From the NCBI RefSeq assembly GCF_030816075.1, contig NZ_JAUSXO010000001.1, positions 2,914,001-2,978,000 on the forward strand: a stretch of DNA of 64,000 nt. The letters are read 5' to 3'. Position numbers and translations under genes: made by a program. The first letter of the stretch is position 1. Each line of letters starts with the position of its first letter. Positions 17,050-25,195 of the stretch are shown piece by piece. The DNA comes from Arthrobacter agilis (GTDB lineage Bacteria > Actinomycetota > Actinomycetes > Actinomycetales > Micrococcaceae). The notes under the pieces are model-generated. The model was not told the origin of the DNA, did not search any database, and saw only the letters and a program-made list of their open reading frames with translations.

Positions 17050-17796
17050 TCAGGAGCGGTGGACCACGCGGGGCCGCCCGAACTGCGTCTGCACCCCCGG
17101 CGAGAACAGGACGGACTCGGGTGGACCCTCGACGTGGATACCCGCCGCGGCCAGCAGCCCGTCGTCGAGCTCCGTCAGCGTGGCGGGCCGGAGCGGCCAC
17201 GGACTGTGTGTGTTGGGGATGTAGAGGGTGCGGCGTCCGAACGTGCTGTGCAGCCCGAAGCGGGCCGTGAGCTCCAGCGACAGCGTGTCCTCCGCCGTCA
17301 CCCCGGTCGCCGGGCGCACGGCGAAGCGGGAGGTGGCCTGGTGCCCGTACCGTTCGACGGCGTACCCGTAGTCACGCCGTGCGCCCTCGCCGCGCGCCAG
17401 CGGTACGCACCTCGACCAGACGTACGGGATGCCGCCGGCCCGTGCGGCCAGCACGACGGCGAGGCGGGAGGCGTCGAGGGTCACGAAGACGACGCCTCGG
17501 GTGCCGTCCGGACCGCGCGAGTAGAGGCGCACGTTGATCTCGGTGAAGGATCCGACGTAGGGCACGGGAAGGCCCCTGCCCAGCCCGGCTCCCACCATCC
17601 GGAAGCCGATCAGGCCGACCCACGAGGAGCCGTCCACCTCGTCCGGCACCACGCCCGGCGGCATGTAGGCGGCGACCGCACGGGCGTCCACGCGCCAGTG
17701 CAGGAACACCGCGTCCCCCCAGAACTGGTCCATGATGACGGGACGCGGCAGGTCGGGTGCGAGGTGCCGTTCCGGGTCCCGGCCGTCGGCCCTCAT
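17050..17796 (-). CDS. YqjF/DUF2071 family protein
   Basis: A 248-residue protein matching the DUF2071 (acetoacetate decarboxylase-like beta-barrel) pattern: DAVFLHWRVDARAVAAYMPPG near residue 30, SWVGLIGFRM near 58, and VPYVGSFTEINVRLY followed by RGVVFVTLDASRL. It is probably cytoplasmic. No reaction is established for the family. The start could be ATG 17796 or the later ATG giving MDQFWGDAVFLHW; the longer form is given. It lies 54 bp downstream of the radical SAM gene on the same strand and may be co-transcribed with it. Confidence 0.82.
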   Translation of the reverse strand: MRADGRDPERHLAPDLPRPVIMDQFWGDAVFLHWRVDARAVAAYMPPGVVPDEVDGSSWVGLIGFRMVGAGLGRGLPVPYVGSFTEINVRLYSRGPDGTRGVVFVTLDASRLAVVLAARAGGIPYVWSRCVPLARGEGARRDYGYAVERYGHQATSRFAVRPATGVTAEDTLSLELTARFGLHSTFGRRTLYIPNTHSPWPLRPATLTELDDGLLAAAGIHVEGPPESVLFSPGVQTQFGRPRVVHRS

Positions 17797-17850
17797 GGGC
17801 GCCGCCCGGTCGTCGCACCGCGCGAGGTCGACGGCGGCCGTGACACGCCC

Positions 17851-18918
17851 CTAGAACGCATAGCGGATCCGGCAGTAGGGCAGCTCCGAGGCGGCGATGC
17901 GGAGGAACTCGTCGAGGTAGCCGCGCTTGTCGTAGGCGATGTAGCGCACGTTCGTGAAGCCGTTCTGGGAGCGCTTGGTCTCCTGGAGGTCCGGCCGCCA
18001 CAGGATCTCCTCGGCCTGGGGGTGCCACCCCAGGTTGACCTCGTGCAGCTGCTGGTTGTGGGTCAGGAAGATGACCTCGGCCGCGAGCTGCTGCTTCGCC
18101 GCCGGGGACAGGGCGGCGTCGAGCCGGCGGAAGAGCTCACGCCAGTCCTCCTGCCAGCCCGGCGTGATGATCACGGGTGAGAAGTTGACGTGCACCTCGT
18201 AGCCGGCCTCCACGAAGTCGTTGATCGCCGCGATCCGCTCGCCGACCGGGGTGGTCCGCACGTCCACGACCCTGGCGAGCCGCTCGGGCATGAGGGAGAA
18301 GCGCACGCGCGTGCGTTCCTGCGGGTCCCACGCGAGCATGTCCCGGTTCACGTACTTGGTCGCGAAGGAGAGCTTCGCGGTGGGCAGGTCGCGGTAGAGG
18401 TCCACGAGGTCCCGGACGTTGTCGCTGACGAGCGCGTCCACGGAGCAGTCGCTGTTCTCCCCGATGTCGTACACCCACGCGTGCTCGTCGCACTGGTTGG
18501 GTTCGAGTTTGATGCCCTGGCGGGTCACGTGGCGCTCGAGGTAGCCGCTGATCTGGTCGATGTTCGCGAAGACCGTGATGGGGTTGCTGTAGCCCTTGTG
18601 GCGGGGGACGTAGCAGTACGCGCAGGCCATGGCGCAGCCGTTCGCGGTGGACGGGGCGATGAAGTCCGCGGACCGGCCGTTGGGTTTGGCGGTGAGGCTC
18701 TTCTTCACGCCGATGACCAGCGCCTCGGTCTTGATGCGGACCCAGCGGCGCACATTCGCCTCGTGGCCGCTGAGTTCGGGGATCCGCCAGTGGCTGGCGA
18801 CCTCGACGACGTCCGCGTCGGGCCATCGCGCGATGATCTCCTGGCCGCGGGGGAGCTCGGCGGCGGCCGGTTCCACGTAGATCCGGCTGATCTGGAGGAG
18901 CTTGCTGGCCTGGAGCAT
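17851..18918 (-). CDS. Spore-photoproduct-lyase-like radical SAM protein
   Basis: A 355-residue radical SAM enzyme. The cluster-binding motif CX3CX2C lies at residues 95-102 (NGCAMACAYCYVPRHKGYSN). The rest resembles SplB-like proteins: DIGENSDCSVDALVSDNV, LSFATKYVN and HVNFSPVIITPGWQEDWREL. SplB uses an adenosyl radical to repair thymine spore photoproduct in germinating Firmicutes spores. Nothing here suggests sporulation, so this homologue probably repairs another UV lesion or acts on a different substrate; that is inference. Start ATG 18918 is the natural one. It is divergent from the DUF1801 gene. Confidence 0.85.
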   Translation of the reverse strand: MLQASKLLQISRIYVEPAAAELPRGQEIIARWPDADVVEVASHWRIPELSGHEANVRRWVRIKTEALVIGVKKSLTAKPNGRSADFIAPSTANGCAMACAYCYVPRHKGYSNPITVFANIDQISGYLERHVTRQGIKLEPNQCDEHAWVYDIGENSDCSVDALVSDNVRDLVDLYRDLPTAKLSFATKYVNRDMLAWDPQERTRVRFSLMPERLARVVDVRTTPVGERIAAINDFVEAGYEVHVNFSPVIITPGWQEDWRELFRRLDAALSPAAKQQLAAEVIFLTHNQQLHEVNLGWHPQAEEILWRPDLQETKRSQNGFTNVRYIAYDKRGYLDEFLRIAASELPYCRIRYAF

Positions 18919-19042
18919 ACGACCCTTCGACGGTGCGGCAGTCCCCCGAGCGTATCGAACCGCACCGACACTTCTGGGCCGCCGGATTCCGCCCTACAGT
19001 GAGGGGACGGGGCCGGACGTGCGCCGGGAAAGGCGGTCGGTG

Positions 19043-19477
19043 ATGGCCGGACTCCGCACACAGCCCACGGAGCACGACCCCGCGGCCTTCATCGGCACCG
19101 TGACGCATCCGACGCGCCGCAGCGACGCCGAGGCGCTGCTCGCCCTGATGGGCCGGGTGACGGGTGAACCCGCGGTGATGTGGGGGCCGTCGATGATCGG
19201 CTTCGGGCAGTACCACTACCGGTACGCCTCGGGCCACGAGGGTGACGCCCTGGCCGTCGGCTTCTCCCCGCGAGCGTCCGCGCAGGCCCTCTACGGGCTG
19301 CTCGCGGCCCCCGAGGCCGAACTGCTGCTGCCACGCCTCGGCCGGCATCGTCGCGGCGCCGGATGCCTGTACGTCACGACCCTCGCTTCCGTGGACCTCG
19401 GCGTCCTCGAGGAACTCGTGCGGTGCGGCCACGAGTTCCTGGTGACGGAGAGGTTCACCCCGACGGATGCGACCTGA
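19043..19477 (+). CDS. DUF1801 domain protein
   Basis: A 144-residue soluble protein. The core reads AFIGTVTHPTRRSDAEALLALMGRV, then VMWGPSMIGFGQYHYRYASG and GFSPRASAQALYGLL, the usual DUF1801 layout. The family has no proven function. The start may be GTG 19040 or the adjacent ATG 19043; GGGAAAGG is nine or more bases upstream of both. An open frame extends to 18902 but without a ribosome site. The 3' end overlaps the next gene by 11 bp in another frame. Confidence 0.85.
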   Translation: MAGLRTQPTEHDPAAFIGTVTHPTRRSDAEALLALMGRVTGEPAVMWGPSMIGFGQYHYRYASGHEGDALAVGFSPRASAQALYGLLAAPEAELLLPRLGRHRRGAGCLYVTTLASVDLGVLEELVRCGHEFLVTERFTPTDAT

Positions 19478-20201
19478 CCGCGCGCCCGGGACGGCGGGGC
19501 GTCGTGCCGCCGACCGCCGGTCGGTCGTCGTCGATCTCGGGGACCACGAGGCGTCGGGCAGTCCCCAGGGTGCCCCCGGTGCGCGCAGTACCCCCGGTGC
19601 GCGCTGCGTCCCCGGCGCCCCCGATGGTCCCGGCTCCACGGACACCGGCGTCACAGCAGCCACGGACACCGCGGACGCCGACGCCGAGCGGGCGCGCCGT
19701 CGCCGTACGGCCTGTCTCGCGGCCGGCGTCGTGGCGCTCCTGGTCGTCGCCGCGAACCTGGCACCCCGCGGGGACGGCCCGCCCCCACTCGGGAAGGCCG
19801 CCGAGGTGCAGGACCGCCCCCTCAGTGTGTGCGAGGCCGTGGCCTTCGCCAACCGGACCGGAGAACTGCCCGCGAGACCGGCCGTGCTGCCGGGCCGCGC
19901 GAACGGCTACTTCGCCGTCACCGATCCCGCCGGCCGCGCCACGACGGTCGTGGGCCTGACCTACCAGGACGGCACCATCTCGCTCTGCCGTCCTGTCCGG
20001 GAGGCCGGGACCGGCAGCCCCGCACCCGGGCAGTACGAGCTGCCGCTGCTCCGCAGGGGCGACACCTACGCGTACGAACCGGGCCCGTCGGGCCTGGCAC
20101 TCGTCGGCGAGCGGTCGGCCGACGGCACGATCGTCCGCGGCGCGCCCGCGTCCTGGGTGGCGCCGGCCCGCCCGCGCCATTCGCCGGCGAGGATGCCGTA
20201 G
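19467..20201 (+). CDS. Hypothetical single-pass membrane protein
   Basis: A 244-residue reading frame that I cannot assign to a family. Residues 1-75 are low-complexity, rich in Gly, Pro, Arg and Asp with an imperfect GAPGARSTPGAR repeat. A basic stretch (RARRRR) then precedes one transmembrane helix, CLAAGVVALLVVAANLA, and an extracytoplasmic domain with two Cys (SVCEAVAF and TISLCRPV) that could form a disulfide. The frame overlaps the end of DUF1801 by 11 bp and the convergent GNAT gene by 136 bp. The membrane topology argues for a real protein, but the long antisense overlap keeps confidence moderate. Confidence 0.5.
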   Translation: MRPDRAPGTAGRRAADRRSVVVDLGDHEASGSPQGAPGARSTPGARCVPGAPDGPGSTDTGVTAATDTADADAERARRRRTACLAAGVVALLVVAANLAPRGDGPPPLGKAAEVQDRPLSVCEAVAFANRTGELPARPAVLPGRANGYFAVTDPAGRATTVVGLTYQDGTISLCRPVREAGTGSPAPGQYELPLLRRGDTYAYEPGPSGLALVGERSADGTIVRGAPASWVAPARPRHSPARMP

Positions 20202-20737
20202 GCCAGCCCGTCCAGCCACCGCCCCGAGCGGTGGAGGGTCGCCGCCCGCGTGCTGGACTCGCGGCGCATGCCCAGCCTCTCCATGAGGTGCCAGGACGGC
20301 GTGTTGTCCGCGAAGCACTGCGCCACGACCCGCCGCACGCCGAGGTCCTCGAAACAGAGCCGGAGCAGTTCCGCCGCGGCCTCCGTGGCGAACCCCCGTC
20401 CCGTGTATGCGGGGTCGAGCACCCAGCCGATCTCCGCCGTCGTGGCGGTCGCCTGCGCGGCGACCTCCAGCTGGGCCGCCGCGTCCTCGACGGCGAGGTA
20501 CAGGTCACCGATCAGGACGCCGTCGAGTTCGAGCACGTACGTGACGGCCAGCCGCTCGGGCCGGCGGAGCCGTTCGACGAACGCCTCCTGGTCCGTCGGA
20601 CGTGTCGGGAGCCACTCGGAGACGACGCCGAGCCGCCGGTAGGCGAAGACGAGCGGGAGATCCGCCGCCGTCGCGGGGCGGATGGTGAGGCGCTCCGTGG
20701 TGAGGGGCCAGTGCAGCTCGACGGGTGGGAGGGTCAT
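20066..20737 (-). CDS. GNAT family N-acetyltransferase (RimJ/RimL-like)
   Basis: A 223-residue acetyltransferase. It opens with LTTERLTIRPATAADLPLVF, typical of the RimJ/RimL branch. VLDPAYTGRGFATEAAAELL near residue 118 is the acetyl-CoA pyrophosphate loop, and VVAQCFADNTPSWHLMERLG follows as expected. The enzyme moves an acetyl group from acetyl-CoA to an amine; the acceptor is unknown. Start ATG 20737 follows GGGTGGG. The last 35 residues, past the domain, are unusual and lie opposite the end of the membrane-protein gene. Confidence 0.87.
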   Translation of the reverse strand: MTLPPVELHWPLTTERLTIRPATAADLPLVFAYRRLGVVSEWLPTRPTDQEAFVERLRRPERLAVTYVLELDGVLIGDLYLAVEDAAAQLEVAAQATATTAEIGWVLDPAYTGRGFATEAAAELLRLCFEDLGVRRVVAQCFADNTPSWHLMERLGMRRESSTRAATLHRSGRWLDGLAYGILAGEWRGRAGATQDAGAPRTIVPSADRSPTSARPDGPGSYA

Positions 20738-20786
20738 GGGGCCATCATCACCCGGGGCGGAGGAGAACAGCACAGGACTCGATCAG

Positions 20787-20800
20787 TAGTACACTAACTA
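20787..20800. promoter_or_regulatory. Candidate operator/promoter of the MarR-type gene
   Basis: An interrupted inverted repeat TAGT-N6-ACTA stands in an AT-rich patch 42 bp before the regulator start codon, next to TATTGG. MarR and OhrR proteins commonly bind such sites in their own promoters. No footprint is implied. Confidence 0.4.
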
Positions 20801-20841
20801 TTGGCACCCTAACGGTATGTGGCGAGCGAGCAGGAGAACCG

Positions 20842-21342
20842 ATGGACACGACCCTCGACGACGACCTGCTCCTCGAACGGCAGCTGTGCTTCGCCCTGTC
20901 CGTGGCATCGCGGAGTGTGGTGGGCGCGTACCGCCCGGTCCTGGAGCAGCTCGGCCTGACGCACCCGCAGTACCTCGTGATGCTCGCCCTCTGGGAGGAG
21001 AGCCCGCGCACCGTCCGCAACGTCGGTCAGGCACTCGCGATGGAATCCGCGACCCTCTCCCCCATGCTGAAGCGGCTCGAGGCCCAGGGGCTGCTCACCC
21101 GCACGCGTGTCCCCGGGAACGAGCGTGCCCTCGCCGTCGGACTGACGCCGGCAGGGCGCGCCCTCCGCGCCGAGGCCCACCAGGTGCCCGTCACGATGAT
21201 GGAACGGCTCGGGCTCACCCGTGAGCAGGTGGAGACCCTGAACGGCGCCATGCACGCCATCATCCGTGCCACGGGGACCGAACTCCCCGGCTCCCGGCAC
21301 GCCGACCCCGCCCGCACGACACCAGGAGAGACCCCGCAATGA
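20842..21342 (+). CDS. MarR-family regulator, OhrR-like
   Basis: A 166-residue winged-helix repressor. The N-terminus ERQLCFALSVASRSVVGAYRPVL and LGLTHPQYLVMLALWE strongly resemble OhrR, including the peroxide-sensing cysteine, here Cys16. Of the two tyrosines that hydrogen-bond that cysteine in Bacillus OhrR, one seems kept (AYRP) and the other replaced by Ser. The wing region is LTRTRVPGNERALAVGLT. OhrR oxidised by organic peroxide releases the ohr gene; no ohr gene is in sight, so the target may be itself and the coupled 70-residue protein. Start 20842 has CAGGAG upstream. A TAGT-N6-ACTA repeat may be its operator. Confidence 0.82.
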   Translation: MDTTLDDDLLLERQLCFALSVASRSVVGAYRPVLEQLGLTHPQYLVMLALWEESPRTVRNVGQALAMESATLSPMLKRLEAQGLLTRTRVPGNERALAVGLTPAGRALRAEAHQVPVTMMERLGLTREQVETLNGAMHAIIRATGTELPGSRHADPARTTPGETPQ

Positions 21343-21551
21343 GCAAGAAGGAACCGCTGTCCTCGCGCTTCATGACCGCCACAGGGAAGCTGCGCATGTT
21401 CTTCGGGCCGGCCGCCCGCGGCACCACCACGGGCCCGATCGTGTACCTCGACGACGAGGCACAGCGGCGCCGGCAGGAGGAGCTGCAGCAGTGGACGGTG
21501 GTGCGGAACCCGGACGGGTCCACCTACCTCACTACCAAGCGGGAGCCGTAG
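21339..21551 (+). CDS. Small hypothetical protein coupled to the OhrR-like regulator
   Basis: A 70-residue basic protein starting at an ATG that overlaps the regulator's stop (ATGA), so translation is coupled. The sequence (SSRFMTATGKLRMFFGPAARG, GPIVYLDDEAQRRRQEEL, WTVVRNPDGSTYLTTK) has no membrane segment and no family I can name. The C-terminal half looks like a short beta hairpin. Co-expression with an OhrR-like repressor suggests a link to oxidative stress, which is inference. Confidence 0.7.
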   Translation: MSKKEPLSSRFMTATGKLRMFFGPAARGTTTGPIVYLDDEAQRRRQEELQQWTVVRNPDGSTYLTTKREP

Positions 21552-21662
21552 GACGCAGGGTCCGGCCCTCGGCGGGCACCCCGCGGCCCGCCCGACCGGC
21601 GGATTTCGGAATTCCTGCGTCGGAAGTGGCGGAAGTGACCCTCGGCGGGTGGCAGACTGTTC

Positions 21663-21691
21663 TTGACAATGTCGTGTGCCCGTGGCAACTA
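21663..21691 (+). promoter_or_regulatory. Possible promoter, good -35 only
   Basis: A perfect TTGACA at 21663-21668 lies 57 bp before the ATG at 21725. The matching -10 position (CAACTA at 21686-21691) is poor, so this is a tentative promoter for the following small gene. Confidence 0.3.
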
Positions 21692-21724
21692 CTGGGCGCT
21701 TTCCTGACCCAGCAAAGGTCCCCC

Positions 21725-22057
21725 ATGAGTACACAGTGCCCGTCCGCTCCGACGTCCCCCGACGCGACGGACCGCCCGCTGACCATGCTCCTCGCAGCCG
21801 ATACCCGCGCCGCGCAGGACGCCGGCGGTGCGGCCGATCAGCTGGCCCTTGAGTCGGCTGAACTCCTCGACACCCTCGAGCAGACCATCGGGCGGCTGGC
21901 CCTGGCCCACCGCGCGAGCCTCCCCGACTCCGACGACCGGCGTGCCGACGACGAGGCCTTCGAATGGGTGCAGCAGTCCCTCGAGGACATCGCGGCGACC
22001 CTCCGGGGCCTCGCGCTCGGACGGGCCGAGGAGTCCTGGGCGACCCGCACACTGTAA
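21725..22057 (+). CDS. Hypothetical protein, 110 residues
   Basis: A soluble, acidic, helix-rich protein starting MSTQCPSAPTSPDATDRPL with AAAGG upstream of ATG 21725. The core (AADQLALESAELLDTLEQTIGRLALA and FEWVQQSLEDIAATLRGLALG) looks like two or three amphipathic helices, possibly a small helical bundle. I do not recognise it. It has its own candidate -35 box and is followed by a strong terminator, so it is probably monocistronic. Confidence 0.6.
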   Translation: MSTQCPSAPTSPDATDRPLTMLLAADTRAAQDAGGAADQLALESAELLDTLEQTIGRLALAHRASLPDSDDRRADDEAFEWVQQSLEDIAATLRGLALGRAEESWATRTL

Positions 22058-22106
22058 GCACCCGGCCGACGGCCGGCCCGCGCAGGCCGATTCCCTGCAC
22101 CACGAG

Positions 22107-22140
22107 CGAGCGGCCGACGGCGTGAGCCGTCGACCGCTCG
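22107..22140. terminator. Strong hairpin terminator
   Basis: A 15-bp stem with one mismatch, CGAGCGGCCGACGGC at 22107-22121 with GCCGTCGACCGCTCG at 22126-22140, closed by a GTGA loop. It lies between two convergent genes and probably ends transcription from both sides. Confidence 0.8.
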
Positions 22141-22198
22141 ACCTACCGTCGCGGGCGGACCGCGGACGGCGCGCTCAGGACCCGGTGGGACAGTCCCG

Positions 22199-22831
22199 TC
22201 AGATGGATTGGCGGGCCCGGATGCCCGCCCGGCCCATCGCGTCCGTGTACGCCGACTGGATGTCCTTCAGCCACTGCTCCTGGTTGGCGGGCGTCCCCTT
22301 GAACGCACGCTCCCCCGGGGAGCGGACCTCGTAGATCTTGAACCCGCGCTTGGCGATGGCCCGGTTCTCCAGCTTCATGAGCCGACGCGCGGCCTTGTGG
22401 GCATCGGCGCCATGGGCCACCAGGGCCGAGGCGCGGGGCACCTGCTGCAGGAACGTGAGCAGCGGCTTCACGCCGTCGGCGATCTGCTCCATGGTCAGCG
22501 CCCGCTCCTTGCCCTCCGGCAGGTACCACGGGTAGGCGTTCCAGGGCATTACCGCGTCAGGCTGCAGGCCCACGGCCTCGTAGATCCCCGCCATGCGGAT
22601 GGAACTCGGGTCGTCGTTCTCGAACGAGACGAAGCCCGAGGGCAACGATGCTCCCGGGCTCGAGAAGAGACTGACGATCTTGCAACCGTCGACGTCGTGG
22701 ATGGGGTCGATGTAGGGGACCGCCGATCCGGGCTTCGACTCGGCCAGCGTGTCGCACAGCCGGTTCACGTCCTCGATCCGAGGATCGTAGCGTTGTTCCC
22801 ACTGCTGGTCCCGATAGGTGGGGTCTGCCAT
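22199..22831 (-). CDS. Uracil-DNA glycosylase-fold protein
   Basis: A 210-residue protein with the pattern of a uracil-DNA glycosylase-like family common in actinobacteria: VPYIDPIHDVDGCKIVSLFSSPG, then FENDDPSSIRMAGIYEAVG, then VMPWNAYPWYLPEG, and LLTFLQQVPRASALVAHGADA. The NDDP and WNAYPWY segments correspond to the substrate loops of that fold. Glycosylase activity is unproven for this branch. No iron-sulfur cysteine set like that of families 4 and 5 is seen. Start 22831 gives MADPTYRDQQWEQRY; a longer frame upstream is open but arginine-rich and improbable. Confidence 0.65.
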   Translation of the reverse strand: MADPTYRDQQWEQRYDPRIEDVNRLCDTLAESKPGSAVPYIDPIHDVDGCKIVSLFSSPGASLPSGFVSFENDDPSSIRMAGIYEAVGLQPDAVMPWNAYPWYLPEGKERALTMEQIADGVKPLLTFLQQVPRASALVAHGADAHKAARRLMKLENRAIAKRGFKIYEVRSPGERAFKGTPANQEQWLKDIQSAYTDAMGRAGIRARQSI

Positions 22832-22939
22832 GCGCTGTACCAATTCCGCCTCCTCGCGGACGGCGCCAGAGGTGACGCGAACGTGTCCGCAGGATTCCAG
22901 CCTACGCCAGTGTGGCACCGGCGTAGGCTGGCCGGGCGC

Positions 22940-24169
22940 TCACCAGTCGTGGACGGTGCCGTCGGTGAGGCGGTTGTAGGGCAGGTAGGCCTGCTGGTAG
23001 GGGAACGACGCCGCGGCCTCCTCGTTGAGCTCGACGCCGAGGCCCGGGGTGTCGCCGGGGTGCAGGTACCCGTCGACGAAGGTCATGGACTGCTCGAACA
23101 CCGTGTTGGTCTTCGCGCTGTGCTCCATGTACTCCTGGATCCCGAAGTTGTGGATCGCGAGCCCCACGTGGGACTGCGCGGCCAGCCCGACGGGCGAGAC
23201 GTCGGTGGGCCCGTGGAACCCCGACCGGATCTGGTACTGGGCGGCGTAGTCCATGACCTTCTTCAGCGGCGAGATCCCGCCGAAGTGGGTGGACGCCGCA
23301 CGGACGTAGTCGATGAGCTGTTCACGGATGAGCGTCTGGAAGTCGAAGACGGTGTTGAACACCTCGCCCACGGCCAGGGGGGTGGTGGTGTGCTGGCGGA
23401 TCAGCCGGAACGCCTCCTGGTTCTCCGCGGGCGTCACGTCCTCGAGCCAGAACAGGTCATACGGTTCCAGGGACTTCCCGAGCTTCGCGGCCTGGATGGG
23501 CGTCATACGGTGGTGGCCGTCGTGCAGCAGGGGCAGTTCGGGGCCGAACTCGTTCCGCACCGCCTCGAAGACGGTGGGCACGTGCCGCAGGTAGGCGCGC
23601 GTGTCCCAGTCCTCCTCCGTCGGCTGTGCGCCGCGTCCGGCGGGTTCGAAGTCGTACCGCTCCCCCGTGGCCTGGGCCTGGGCTGCCACCCCGTACAGGG
23701 CCTTGATGCCCGGCACCGAGGACTGCACGCGGATGGACTTGTACCCCTCCTCAAGGTGCTGCCGGATCGAGTCGAACAGTTCGGGCAGGTCACGCCCCGA
23801 CGCGTGCCCGTAGGTGCGCAGCGCCGTCCGTGAGGCACCACCGAGCAGCTGGTACACCGGCATCCCGGCGGCCTTGCCCTTGATGTCCCACAGCGCCATG
23901 TCCACCGCCGCGATCGCCGCCATCGTCACAGGGCCCCGCCGCCAGTACGCACTGCGGTAGAGGAACTGCCAGGTGTCCTCGATACGGTGCGGGTCCCGGC
24001 CGATCAGCAGCTGCGTCACGTGCTCCGTGAGATAGGACGCCACCGCCAGTTCCCGGCCGTTGAGCGTCGCATCCCCCAGCCCGGTCAGCCCTTCATCGGT
24101 GGTGATCTTCAGGGTCACGAAGTTCCGGCTCGGACTCGTGACGATGACGTCTGCGGCGGTGATCTTCAT
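22940..24169 (-). CDS. manD: D-mannonate dehydratase, enolase superfamily (ManD/RspA type)
   Basis: A 409-residue enzyme of the mandelate-racemase-like enolase superfamily. It starts [22 protein letters not shown]. The barrel shows [37 protein letters not shown] and [16 protein letters not shown], the strands bearing the metal-binding acids, then [14 protein letters not shown] and [11 protein letters not shown]. ManD removes water from D-mannonate to give 2-keto-3-deoxygluconate; some homologues act weakly or on gluconate. The start has GGAGGACG and overlaps the upstream TolB-like gene by ATGA. It is the last gene of a three-gene operon. Confidence 0.9.
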   Translation of the reverse strand: MKITAADVIVTSPSRNFVTLKITTDEGLTGLGDATLNGRELAVASYLTEHVTQLLIGRDPHRIEDTWQFLYRSAYWRRGPVTMAAIAAVDMALWDIKGKAAGMPVYQLLGGASRTALRTYGHASGRDLPELFDSIRQHLEEGYKSIRVQSSVPGIKALYGVAAQAQATGERYDFEPAGRGAQPTEEDWDTRAYLRHVPTVFEAVRNEFGPELPLLHDGHHRMTPIQAAKLGKSLEPYDLFWLEDVTPAENQEAFRLIRQHTTTPLAVGEVFNTVFDFQTLIREQLIDYVRAASTHFGGISPLKKVMDYAAQYQIRSGFHGPTDVSPVGLAAQSHVGLAIHNFGIQEYMEHSAKTNTVFEQSMTFVDGYLHPGDTPGLGVELNEEAAASFPYQQAYLPYNRLTDGTVHDW

Positions 24170-25185
24170 TCGTCCTCCAACGGGTAGTCGACGTAGGCGA
24201 AGCGTCTGCTGTCCGGCGCCCAGCTGTTCACGTTCAGTGTGCCCTGTCCACCGAACAGCTCGACGGCGTCCCAGGCGTTCCGGCCGTCGGGATCGGCCAC
24301 GCGCAGCAGGACGGGCTCGTTGGCCGGGTGGCCCTGCACGCCCGGCGCGTAGCTGAGGTAGACGAGGCTGGCGCCGTCCGGGGCGGGGTGCGGGAACCAG
24401 TTGACGCGCTCGTCGGCGGTCAGCTGTTCCGGGTCGGTGCCGTCGGTCCGCATCCGGAACAGCTGCGAGTGCCCGGGCACCTCGGAGGCGCGCTCCGAAT
24501 TGAAGTAGAGCCACTGTCCGTCCGGGCTGTACTCCACGCCGTCGTGCGGACGGTCCGAGTCGGTGAGCCGGCGCGTGGCGCCGTCCTCGACGTCCACGGC
24601 GTAGATGTCGAAGCTCATCCGGCCCTGCCGGCGACGGCACCCGATGTGCACGAGCGTGCCCCCGTCGGGCGAGATGCCGTGCAGGTAGCGCGCCTCGAGG
24701 CCGTCGTCGGGCCGGGTGACGCGCAGTGCCTCCCCGCCGTCGAGCGGGACCCGGTACAGGTGCCCGTCCTGCGAGGAGAGATAGAGGAAACGTCCGTCGG
24801 CGGAGACCACGTGGTCGTTGTTGGAGTCCGTCACGGCACCCGTGAACACCACCCGCGGCTGGCTGTCCTCCCGCGGCGCGGTCCGGTACAGCAGGCCGTC
24901 GCAGTTGAAGAGCAGGCCCCCGCCGTCGGGCGTCCAGTTGGGCGCCTCGATGATGAAGTCCTCGGTCTCGAAGACGCACGCCGAGGACCGCGTGGCGATG
25001 TCGAACACCATGAGCCGTGACCGCTGCCCCGGCAGGAGCCGGCGCCACCGGGGGTCTCCCGTCCGGTCCGGCCGGCTGTGCGTCGTACTGCTGTTCCGGT
25101 CCACGGTCGTCCTTCCGTGCATCGCCCTGGTCTGTGCCGCGGCTGCCCGCACCGGGCGGGCCACGTTCTCGAGCGGAGTGCTCAT
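24166..25185 (-). CDS. TolB-like beta-propeller protein
   Basis: A 339-residue protein of repeated PD40 blades: [61 protein letters not shown] and [17 protein letters not shown]. This six-bladed propeller resembles TolB-related and oligogalacturonate-lyase-like proteins. No secretion signal is obvious, so it is likely cytoplasmic. Between an aldo/keto reductase and mannonate dehydratase it may be a lyase or lactonase in the same sugar-acid route; that is inference. Start 25185 ([12 protein letters not shown]) is 10 bp after the upstream stop. Confidence 0.75.
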   Translation of the reverse strand: MSTPLENVARPVRAAAAQTRAMHGRTTVDRNSSTTHSRPDRTGDPRWRRLLPGQRSRLMVFDIATRSSACVFETEDFIIEAPNWTPDGGGLLFNCDGLLYRTAPREDSQPRVVFTGAVTDSNNDHVVSADGRFLYLSSQDGHLYRVPLDGGEALRVTRPDDGLEARYLHGISPDGGTLVHIGCRRRQGRMSFDIYAVDVEDGATRRLTDSDRPHDGVEYSPDGQWLYFNSERASEVPGHSQLFRMRTDGTDPEQLTADERVNWFPHPAPDGASLVYLSYAPGVQGHPANEPVLLRVADPDGRNAWDAVELFGGQGTLNVNSWAPDSRRFAYVDYPLEDE

Positions 25186-25195
25186 CGCTCCTCGG

